The notes beneath the pieces were generated by a model. It had not been told where the DNA came from and did not search any database. It saw only the letters and a program-made list of their open reading frames with translations. The translations under genes were made by a program, and so were the position numbers. Below are positions 1 to 5,346 of a stretch of 6,002 bases of DNA, in pieces; position 1 is the first letter of the stretch, and every line of letters begins with the position of its first letter. The DNA lies in NCBI GenBank assembly GCA_029240955.1, contig JARDZH010000151.1:1-6002 (forward strand), read 5' to 3'. Source of the stretch: Pseudomonas sp. (lineage in GTDB: Bacteria; Pseudomonadota; Gammaproteobacteria; Pseudomonadales; Pseudomonadaceae).

Positions 1-255
1 CTGTCAGCGATACAGCCCCTGCACCAATCCATCAAGGATGCACATGCGTATGCCAGCTCAAGAGTCGGACAGCGAATCGTCACGCCGGAGTCAAAAAAAT
101 ATTTCAAGGATTTGGCGCGGGAGATCAAAATTCGACAGGCCATCGAGGCGAAACAACAACGAGCCGCCAACTACGCCGACGAGCTGAGGACGAAAGCGTC
201 GGCTGTGCGAGACAAGGCGTTTAAAAAGAACTACCTGGGAGTGGATGACAGCTGA
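1..255 (+). CDS. C-terminal 84 residues of an unrecognised protein (5' end outside window)
   Basis: Frame 1 is open from the first base to a TGA at 253-255 and gives 84 residues, so the start codon lies upstream of the window. The visible part is rich in Lys, Arg, Ala and Gln. The stretch of about residues 35-77 (LAREIKIRQAIEAKQQRAAN and onward) is predicted by eye to be a long amphipathic, possibly coiled-coil, helix. The protein ends in KKNYLGVDDS. No signal peptide, membrane span or catalytic motif is visible, and I do not recognise the family. Codon use is less GC-biased than in the kdp genes (several AAA, ATT, TTT and CAA codons), which would suit an accessory gene but is weak evidence over so short a stretch. 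A hairpin follows 12 bases after the stop. The gene converges on the luxR-like gene and has no evident functional link to kdp. That it is a real gene is likely; its function is unknown. Confidence 0.6.
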   Translation: MSAIQPLHQSIKDAHAYASSRVGQRIVTPESKKYFKDLAREIKIRQAIEAKQQRAANYADELRTKASAVRDKAFKKNYLGVDDS

Positions 256-267
256 TAGCCATTCATT

Positions 268-306
268 CTGGCACGGGCAGCAGATCTCTGACGCTGCCGG
301 TGCCAG
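268..306. terminator. Probable shared terminator hairpin between convergent genes
   Basis: The left arm 268-281 (CTGGCACGGGCAGC) and right arm 293-306 (GCTGCCGGTGCCAG) pair in 13 of 14 positions around an 11-base loop. The hairpin lies 12 bases after the stop of the plus-strand gene and 19 bases beyond the stop of the minus-strand luxR-like gene, where a bidirectional terminator would be expected. No clear T-tract follows on either strand, so it is not a canonical intrinsic terminator. It could instead stabilise mRNA 3' ends. The nonamer GGCACGGGC recurs at 306-314, which allows a second, weaker hairpin (306-310 with 317-321). Confidence 0.5.
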
Positions 307-325
307 GCACGGGCGTGTGCCAACC

Positions 326-604
326 TCAGCTGATGGATATCAGCCCCCGCGTAATCGCCATCACTACCGCCGCCCGGATCGTACTGACCCCGAACTTGCG
401 CCGGATATTGCACATATGAAAGTTGATGGCCGCCTCGCTGCGGCCTTGTATGCGGGCTATCTCCCAGACCGATTTGCCCTTGGCCGCCCAGATCAGCACT
501 TCGCTCTCCTTGGCAGTGAGCCGCACCGGTTCATCCTCGACCTCTTTATGAAGCAGCCGCGCGTGGTTTGGAGCGTCCACGACCGGTAATTTGACGTGTT
601 TCAT
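326..604 (-). CDS. Short LuxR/GerE-family transcriptional regulator, DNA-binding domain only
   Basis: This 92-residue protein carries a LuxR-type helix-turn-helix domain at about residues 28-90. The family pattern is clear: LTAKESEVLIWAAKGKS (29-45), WEIARIQGRSEAAINFHMCN (47-66), then IRRKFGV with R77 and a hydrophobic C-terminal helix (AAVVMAITRGLI). Conserved positions seen include E34, L37, G43, I49, H63, N66, K70 and G72. Full-length acyl-homoserine-lactone receptors of this family are about 230-250 residues with an N-terminal autoinducer-binding domain. Here only about 28 residues precede the HTH, with no such domain and no receiver domain, so the protein probably binds DNA without sensing a ligand itself. 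The resemblance is to the quorum-sensing branch (WEIA, NIRRKFGV) rather than the NarL branch. The ATG at 604-602 has a good Shine-Dalgarno (AAGGA, about 7 bases upstream). The gene diverges from kdpF and has a candidate lux box upstream. A remnant of a longer receptor is an alternative, but the start and ribosome site look intact. Confidence 0.85.
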   Translation of the reverse strand: MKHVKLPVVDAPNHARLLHKEVEDEPVRLTAKESEVLIWAAKGKSVWEIARIQGRSEAAINFHMCNIRRKFGVSTIRAAVVMAITRGLISIS

Positions 605-636
605 CTCAAGTCCTTTTGTAGAAAAACCACCGCGTC

Positions 637-642
637 ACCATA
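637..642 (-). promoter_or_regulatory. Candidate -10 element of the luxR-like gene
   Basis: The minus strand reads TATGGT (4 of 6 matches to TATAAT) at 642-637. A start of transcription near 630 would leave a leader of about 26 bases containing the AAGGA ribosome site. It would also put the centre of the upstream inverted repeat (664-683) at about -43, the usual position for a LuxR-type activator site overlapping the -35 region. No good -35 hexamer is present, as expected for an activator-dependent promoter. This is inference from spacing. Confidence 0.35.
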
Positions 643-663
643 GCGCTTAACGCTGGCGCCGAA

Positions 664-683
664 ACCTGACAGAAATGACAGCG
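664..683 (-). promoter_or_regulatory. Candidate lux box (quorum-sensing regulator site)
   Basis: The plus strand reads ACCTGACAGAAATGACAGCG. It has the NNCT-N12-AGNN form of Pseudomonas las/rhl-type lux boxes and an imperfect inverted repeat CTGACA-N4-TGACAG (5 of 6 paired positions). The left half ACCTGACAG is close to the ideal half-site, while the outer two bases on the right (CG) are not complementary to the left. The site lies 60-79 bases upstream of the luxR-like start codon, suitable for activation of that gene. An alternative reading is a direct repeat of TGACAG with 9-base periodicity (667-672 and 676-681) bound by another factor. Its identity as a lux box is inference from pattern and context. 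Confidence 0.5.
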
Positions 684-713
684 CGTCGAGCGCCCAGGAT
701 GCCGGGCCGAGCA

Positions 714-733
714 TTTTTACGCCTTCTTTACGC
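714..733 (+). promoter_or_regulatory. Candidate KdpE operator upstream of kdpF
   Basis: Two copies of TTTACGC (716-722 and 727-733) are separated by exactly 11 bases start to start, within a locally T-rich patch (TTTTTACGCCTTCTTTACGC). OmpR/PhoB-class response regulators such as KdpE bind direct repeats with this one-turn spacing. As I recall it, the E. coli kdp operator has the form TTTATAC-N4-TTTACAC, which this closely resembles. If transcription starts near 789 the site lies at about -75 to -56, similar to the E. coli arrangement. A possible third half-site, TTTACAG at 760-766, lies 33 bases (three helical turns) after the second copy. Confidence 0.6.
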
Positions 734-776
734 GCCATCACCCGGCGCGATCTCGTTCCTTTACAGGCAGCCCCCG

Positions 777-782
777 GACAAT
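777..782 (+). promoter_or_regulatory. Tentative -10 of the kdpFABC promoter
   Basis: GACAAT matches 4 of 6 positions of the sigma-70 -10 consensus. It is the best candidate between the KdpE-like operator and the kdpF ribosome site, and would give a leader of about 30 bases. No -35 hexamer stands at the right distance. TTTACA at 760-765 is a good hexamer, but only 11 bases separate it from this element. A weak promoter fits a gene set silent until KdpE is phosphorylated. The assignment is uncertain. Confidence 0.25.
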
Positions 783-819
783 TCACCCACGCGGCCGTTG
801 CCGTACAAGGGGAATTTCG

Positions 820-909
820 ATGAGCGTTATGGATGGTGTTTCTCTGCTGATGGGAGCAGGGCTGTTCGTCTATCTGTTGGTGGCGCTGCTGCGCGCCGAC
901 CGTAACTAG
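820..909 (+). CDS. kdpF: KdpF, small membrane subunit of the Kdp K+-transporting ATPase
   Basis: The 29-residue peptide MSVMDGVSLLMGAGLFVYLLVALLRADRN has the usual KdpF size and layout: one hydrophobic transmembrane helix (about residues 6-24) followed by the family's short polar tail LLRADR. KdpF is known to stabilise the KdpABC complex in the inner membrane, where it sits beside the KdpA subunit. The ATG at 820 follows a strong Shine-Dalgarno, AAGGGGA at 807-813. The stop codon TAG forms part of the AGGAG (908-912) that serves kdpA, so the two genes are probably translationally coupled. It is the first gene of the operon, directly downstream of the candidate KdpE operator. Such a short gene is easily missed, but sequence and position make the call secure. 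Confidence 0.93.
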   Translation: MSVMDGVSLLMGAGLFVYLLVALLRADRN

Positions 910-917
910 GAGCGGCC

Positions 918-2612
918 ATGCACAGTTATGACTACTTGCTGATCCTGGCTTTTCTGGTGTTGCTGTTGCTGCCCGCGCCCTGGCTGGGGCGCTTCTATTA
1001 CAAGGTCATGGAAGGCCAGCGCACCTCGCTCAGCACGGTGCTCGGCCCTGTCGAGCGGGTTTGCTACCGGATTTCCGGGATAGACCCGCAAGTGGAACAG
1101 TCGTGGAAGCAGTACGCGCTGGCGCTGTTGGCTTTCAACCTTGCAGGCTTTGTTCTGCTGTTCGCGATTCTGATGCTGCAAGGCGACCTGCCGCTGAACC
1201 CGCAACAGTTTCCGGGCATGGAATGGTCGCTGGCGTTCAACACCACCATGAGTTTCGTCGCCAACACCAACTGGCAGGCGTACAGCGGCGAGGCCTCGTT
1301 GAGCTATCTGAGCCAGATGGCCGGGCTGACGGTGCAGAATTTCGTCAGCGCTGCGACCGGGCTGGCCGTGCTGGTCGCCCTGTGCCGCGGCATCAGCCGG
1401 CGGTCTTCGCAGAGCCTCGGCAACTTCTGGGCAGACCTGACCCGCGCGACACTTTACGGCCTGCTGCCGATCAGCCTCGCACTGGCCCTGTTTCTGGTCT
1501 GGCAAGGCGTGCCGCAGAATTTCAGCCATTACGTGGACGCGCTGACCCTGCAAGGCAGCAGCCAGACCTTGCCGATGGGGCCGGCGGCGAGCCAGATCGC
1601 TATCAAACAGCTGGGCACCAACGGCGGCGGCTTCTTCGGCGTCAACTCGGCGCATCCTTTCGAGAACCCCACCGCCTGGAGCAACCTGCTGGAACTGGTG
1701 TCGATCCTGACGATTCCGGCGGCGCTGGTCTTTACTTTCGGTCATTACGTCAAAGACATGCGCCAGAGCCGCGCGATCCTGGGCTGCATGCTGACGCTGT
1801 TGCTGATCGGCGGTGCGGTGTCGCTGTGGGCGGAGTACCAGCCGAACCCGGCCCTGAACCTGGCCGGCGTCGAGCAGACCGCGCCGCTGGAAGGCAAGGA
1901 AACCCGATTCGGCACCACCGGCAGCGTGCTCTGGTCGGTGGCGACGACGGCCGCCTCCAACGGCTCGGTCAACGCCATGCACGACAGCCTCAATCCGCTG
2001 ACCGGGATGGTGGCGATGGTCAACATGATGCTGGGCGAAGTGGTGTTCGGCGGCGTCGGGGTCGGCCTGAACGGCTTGTTGCTCAACGTGCTGATCGCAG
2101 TGTTCCTCGCCGGTCTGATGATCGGCCGTACGCCGGAATACCTGGGCAAAAAGCTGCAGGCGCGTGAAGTCCGGCTGCTGGTCGCGACGCTGCTGGTCAT
2201 GCCGGTCGGCGTGCTGGTGCTCGGTGCCATTGCTGCCAGCCTGCCGGGGCCTGCGGGCGCAGTCAGCAACCCGGGGCCGCACGGTTTCAGCCAGTTGCTC
2301 TACGCCTACACCTCGGCCACGGCCAACAACGGTTCGGCGTTCGGCGGCTTCGGCGCCAACACCCCCTTTCACAACCTGATGCTTGCGCTTGCGATCTTCA
2401 TCGGCCGCTTCGGCTACATCCTGCCGGTGCTGGCGCTGGCCGGAAGCCTGGCCATGAAAAACGCGGCGCCGCAAGGCCAGGACAGTTTCCCCACCCACGG
2501 GTTGCTGTTCGTGAGCCTGCTGACCGTCACCATCATCCTGGTGGGCGGCCTGACCTTTCTGCCGGCGCTGGCCTTGGGGCCGATTGCCGAACACCTGAGC
2601 CTGGGTTTCTGA
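918..2612 (+). CDS. kdpA: KdpA, K+-binding and translocating subunit of the Kdp ATPase
   Basis: This 564-residue polytopic inner-membrane protein belongs to the superfamily of K+ transporters (SKT) and selects K+ at its periplasmic face. E. coli KdpA has 557 residues. Four pore-loop signatures are intact: NTNWQAYSGE (116-125), GTNGGGFFGVNSAHPFENPT (233-252), SNGSVNAMHDS (347-357) and YTSATANNGSAFGGF (464-478). The filter glycine of the second loop (G233) is kept, as are Q120 and R497, which align with E. coli Q116 and R493, residues tied to K+ affinity. Long hydrophobic segments are spread along the whole length, beginning at residues 6-24. ATG 918 has AGGAG at 908-912 overlapping the kdpF stop. 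kdpB starts 9 bases after its stop. No key residue is missing, so the subunit should be functional and work with KdpB, where ATP is hydrolysed. Confidence 0.98.
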   Translation: MHSYDYLLILAFLVLLLLPAPWLGRFYYKVMEGQRTSLSTVLGPVERVCYRISGIDPQVEQSWKQYALALLAFNLAGFVLLFAILMLQGDLPLNPQQFPGMEWSLAFNTTMSFVANTNWQAYSGEASLSYLSQMAGLTVQNFVSAATGLAVLVALCRGISRRSSQSLGNFWADLTRATLYGLLPISLALALFLVWQGVPQNFSHYVDALTLQGSSQTLPMGPAASQIAIKQLGTNGGGFFGVNSAHPFENPTAWSNLLELVSILTIPAALVFTFGHYVKDMRQSRAILGCMLTLLLIGGAVSLWAEYQPNPALNLAGVEQTAPLEGKETRFGTTGSVLWSVATTAASNGSVNAMHDSLNPLTGMVAMVNMMLGEVVFGGVGVGLNGLLLNVLIAVFLAGLMIGRTPEYLGKKLQAREVRLLVATLLVMPVGVLVLGAIAASLPGPAGAVSNPGPHGFSQLLYAYTSATANNGSAFGGFGANTPFHNLMLALAIFIGRFGYILPVLALAGSLAMKNAAPQGQDSFPTHGLLFVSLLTVTIILVGGLTFLPALALGPIAEHLSLGF

Positions 2613-2621
2613 GGACTGATC

Positions 2622-4688
2622 ATGACTATGCCTTTGGACGTTGTAGAAACGGCTGACGCTCAGGCCGCCCGCCAAACCGCCAGCACCGGCATCAGCGCGC
2701 TGTGGCGCCCGGCCCTGGTGCAGGCGTTCGTCAAGCTGGACCCGCGCCAGCTCAAGCGATCACCAGTGATGCTGGTAGTCGAGCTGACCGCGATACTGAC
2801 CACCGTGCTGTGCCTGATTCCCGATGCGCAGGTGCCGACCCACGCCGCCGTGCAGATCGCGCTCTGGCTGTGGTTCACCGTGTTGTTCGCCAACTTTGCC
2901 GAAGCCTTGGCCGAAGGGCGCGGCAAGGCGCGCGCCGACAGCCTCAAGGCCGGCAGCGAAGGCCTGAAGGCGCGGCGCCTCTCCGCAGATGGCAGCCTGC
3001 AGATCATCAGTGCCAGCGAATTGCGCAAGGGCGACGTGGTGCGGGTGGCGGCTGGCGAGATGATCCCGGCCGACGGCGAAGTCATCGAAGGGATCGCGGC
3101 GGTCAACGAGGCGGCGATCACGGGCGAATCCGCGCCGGTGATCCGCGAGTCGGGCGGCGATCGCTCGGCAGTCACCGGTAACACTCGGCTGGTGTCCGAC
3201 TGGCTGTTGATTCGGGTCAGCACCAATCCCGGCGAGTCGACGCTGGACCGCATGATTGCGCTGGTCGAAGGGGCCAAACGCCAGAAAACGCCCAACGAAG
3301 TGGCGCTGGATATTCTGCTGATCGGCCTGACCCTGATCTTTCTGCTGGTGGTCATCACCCTGCAGCCGTTCGCCCGTTTCTCCGGCGGCAGTTTACCGCT
3401 GGTGTTCCTGGTGGCGCTGCTGGTGACGCTGATCCCGACCACCATCGGCGGATTGCTGTCGGCGATCGGTATCGCGGGCATGGACCGGCTGGTGCGACTG
3501 AACGTGATCGCCAAGTCCGGTCGCGCAGTCGAAGCCGCAGGCGACGTGCACGTGCTGTTGCTGGACAAGACCGGCACCATCACCTTCGGCAACCGGCGTT
3601 GCGCTGCAGTGTACGCCGCACCCGGGGTCACGCCCAAAGAGCTGGGCGAGGGCGCCTTGCTCGCATCGCTGGCCGATGACACGGCCGAAGGCAAGTCGGT
3701 CGTGGAGTTTCTGCGCAACCTGCACCCGCTGAGCGAGCCGCCGCTGAGCGCAGTGACCGGCGTGCCGTTCAGCGCCGACACGCGCTTGTCCGGCGTCGAC
3801 TATCAGGGCCGCGCCTACCGCAAGGGCGCAGTGGATTCGCTGCTGGCGTTCATCGGCCTGCAGCGCTCCGAGTTGCCTGCCGCGCTGGCGCGGGAAGTCG
3901 ACAACATCGCCAAGACCGGCGGCACGCCGTTGCTGGTGTGTGGCGACGGCAAACTGCTGGGCGCCATTCACCTCAAGGACGTGGTGAAGCCCGGCATTCG
4001 CGAACGCTTCGACGAACTGCGCAAGCTGGGCATTCGCACCGTGATGGTCACCGGCGACAACCCGCTGACGGCCGCTGCGATCGCCGCAGAAGCGGGCGTC
4101 GACGATGTGCTGGCCGAAGCCACGCCACAGAAAAAGCTCGAACGTATCCGTCAGGAACAGGGGCAGGGGCGCCTGGTCGCCATGTGCGGCGACGGCGCGA
4201 ACGATGCGCCGGCGCTGGCTCAGGCGGACGTGGGCGTGGCGATGAACGACGGGACTCAGGCGGCGCGTGAAGCGGCCAACATGGTCGATCTCGACAGCGA
4301 CCCGACCAAGCTGCTGGACGTGGTGCGGGTCGGCAAGGAACTGCTGGTGACACGCGGCGCATTGACCACGTTTTCCATTGCCAACGACGTGGCCAAGTAC
4401 TTCGCGGTGCTGCCCGCGCTGTTCGCGGCGATCTACCCGCAACTGGGTGCGCTGAACATCATGCAGTTGGGCAGCCCGCAGAGCGCGATTCTGTCGGCGA
4501 TCATCTTCAACGCGCTGATCATCGTGGTGCTGATCCCGCTGGCGCTGCGCGGCGTCCGCGTTCAGGCCGCGAGCGCGGCGCATCTGCTGCGGCGCAACCT
4601 GCTGATCTACGGGCTGGGCGGCATCGCCGTGCCCTTTGTCGGCATCAAGTTGATCGACCTGCTGCTGGTTGCGCTGGGCCTGGCCTGA
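2622..4688 (+). CDS. kdpB: KdpB, P-type ATPase catalytic subunit of the Kdp K+ pump
   Basis: The 688-residue protein (E. coli KdpB has 682) is a P1A-type ATPase that hydrolyses ATP to drive K+ import through KdpA. Motifs occur in the expected order: actuator-domain TGES at 167-170, the intramembrane PTTIGG at 272-277, the phosphorylation site DKTGT with D315, nucleotide-binding F383 and KGA (401-403), TGDN at 477-480, and the hinge motif [10 protein letters not shown] at 523-532. D589 and K592 in the [11 protein letters not shown] segment match E. coli D583 and K586, the charged membrane pair needed for coupling. S170 of TGES corresponds to E. coli Ser162, whose phosphorylation shuts the pump down at high K+, so this control may be conserved. 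ATG 2622 follows GAGGA at 2611-2615 and is preferred to the ATG at 2628. Unlike the other junctions, 57 bases separate it from kdpC. Confidence 0.98.
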   Translation: MTMPLDVVETADAQAARQTASTGISALWRPALVQAFVKLDPRQLKRSPVMLVVELTAILTTVLCLIPDAQVPTHAAVQIALWLWFTVLFANFAEALAEGRGKARADSLKAGSEGLKARRLSADGSLQIISASELRKGDVVRVAAGEMIPADGEVIEGIAAVNEAAITGESAPVIRESGGDRSAVTGNTRLVSDWLLIRVSTNPGESTLDRMIALVEGAKRQKTPNEVALDILLIGLTLIFLLVVITLQPFARFSGGSLPLVFLVALLVTLIPTTIGGLLSAIGIAGMDRLVRLNVIAKSGRAVEAAGDVHVLLLDKTGTITFGNRRCAAVYAAPGVTPKELGEGALLASLADDTAEGKSVVEFLRNLHPLSEPPLSAVTGVPFSADTRLSGVDYQGRAYRKGAVDSLLAFIGLQRSELPAALAREVDNIAKTGGTPLLVCGDGKLLGAIHLKDVVKPGIRERFDELRKLGIRTVMVTGDNPLTAAAIAAEAGVDDVLAEATPQKKLERIRQEQGQGRLVAMCGDGANDAPALAQADVGVAMNDGTQAAREAANMVDLDSDPTKLLDVVRVGKELLVTRGALTTFSIANDVAKYFAVLPALFAAIYPQLGALNIMQLGSPQSAILSAIIFNALIIVVLIPLALRGVRVQAASAAHLLRRNLLIYGLGGIAVPFVGIKLIDLLLVALGLA

Positions 4689-4699
4689 AGCCTGCACCC

Positions 4700-4723
4700 G
4701 CTGTGCGCCGGGCGGCGCGCAGC
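4700..4723 (+). other. Stable hairpin in the kdpB-kdpC spacer
   Basis: The arms GCTGTGCGCC (4700-4709) and GGCGCGCAGC (4714-4723) pair over 10 positions, one of them a G-U pair in RNA, around a GGGC loop. The hairpin begins 11 bases after the kdpB stop and ends 11 bases before the kdpC ribosome site GAGGA (4735-4739). No T-run follows, so it is unlikely to be a full terminator. It may protect the upstream kdpFAB message or lower kdpC and kdpD expression. The structure is seen directly; the role is inference. Confidence 0.55.
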
Positions 4724-4745
4724 GTTACCTGATTGAGGATGTGAG

Positions 4746-5318
4746 ATGACTCCTGTACTGCGTCCGGCCTTGAGCCTGATTCTGTTGATGACCCTGATCA
4801 CCGGCGTTGCCTACCCGCTTGCAGTGACCGGCGTGGCCCGATTGGCATTCCCGGCCCAGGCTGACGGCAGCCTGCTGCGCGACGGCCAGGGCCAGGTGCG
4901 CGGCTCCGCGCTGATCGCTCAGCCGTTCGAGGGTGAAGCCTGGTTTCATCCTCGGCCTTCCGCTGCGGCCTTTGCGACCGTGTCCAGCGGGGCGAGCAAT
5001 CTGGCGCCGAGCAACCCGGCGTTGGCGACCCGAGTCAGTGAAGACGCCGCGCGCCTGTCGATTCCCGGGCAGGGCGCGGTGCCTCTGGCGCTGCTGACCA
5101 CCTCCGGCAGCGGTCTGGACCCGCACCTGTCGCCCGAAGCGGCCGAGTGGCAGGCCGCGCGCGTTGCGGCTGCCCGGCGGTTGCCGCTGGAACAGGTGCG
5201 CGCGCTGATCGAAGCCAGCACGTCCCGGCCCCTGATCGGGCCGCCTGTCGTCAACGTTCTGACCTTGAATATCAATCTGGATCAGGTACCGTCTGCGGCA
5301 CGTCAAGCGCAGCGCTGA
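4746..5318 (+). CDS. kdpC: KdpC, single-span subunit of the Kdp K+-transporting ATPase
   Basis: The 190-residue protein has the same length as E. coli KdpC. It has one N-terminal transmembrane helix (about residues 7-30, [21 protein letters not shown]) and a soluble periplasmic domain; the family joins the KdpA-KdpB assembly and is needed for pump activity. Family motifs are present: GSALIAQPF (53-61), [10 protein letters not shown] (66-75), [13 protein letters not shown] (81-93), [18 protein letters not shown] (116-133), [12 protein letters not shown] (135-146, with Q136) and [13 protein letters not shown] (167-179). Compared with E. coli (GSALIGQNF, YFHGRPSA) it has A58 for Gly and W66 for Tyr, modest substitutions that do not suggest loss of function. 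ATG 4746 follows GAGGA at 4735-4739 with 6-base spacing. The kdpD start codon lies 28 bases after its stop. Confidence 0.97.
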   Translation: MTPVLRPALSLILLMTLITGVAYPLAVTGVARLAFPAQADGSLLRDGQGQVRGSALIAQPFEGEAWFHPRPSAAAFATVSSGASNLAPSNPALATRVSEDAARLSIPGQGAVPLALLTTSGSGLDPHLSPEAAEWQAARVAAARRLPLEQVRALIEASTSRPLIGPPVVNVLTLNINLDQVPSAARQAQR

Positions 5319-5346
5319 TCACCACACCACCGGGGTAGTAGAGAAC

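Noticed and set aside
245..589. 114-codon plus-strand frame across the luxR-like gene
   Set aside because: It overlaps the minus-strand gene, whose HTH is clear. The predicted protein resembles nothing and has no ribosome site.
642..654. Small inverted repeat AGCG-N5-CGCT upstream of the luxR-like gene, considered as an operator
   Set aside because: Four-base arms are too short to stand out in GC-rich DNA, and it overlaps the candidate -10 without matching a known site.
1061..2167. 368-codon plus-strand frame inside kdpA
   Set aside because: It is an Arg/Gly/Pro-rich alternative reading of kdpA with no family resemblance.
906..2675. 589-codon open frame on the minus strand opposite kdpA
   Set aside because: It is antisense to an unmistakable kdpA. 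The product is a Gln/Arg/His-rich low-complexity sequence typical of the mirror frame of GC-rich coding DNA, with no recognisable domain.
2660..3781. 373-codon minus-strand frame opposite kdpB
   Set aside because: Its Ser/Arg/Thr-rich composition is that of a shadow frame, and kdpB is certain here.
3393..4697. 434-codon open frame on the minus strand opposite kdpB
   Set aside because: Its Gln/His/Arg-rich composition mirrors the GC-rich codons of kdpB, it has no motifs, and it lies wholly opposite highly conserved ATPase motifs.
4725..5306. 193-codon minus-strand frame opposite kdpC
   Set aside because: It is a mirror of kdpC with Arg/Gln-rich low complexity and no motif.
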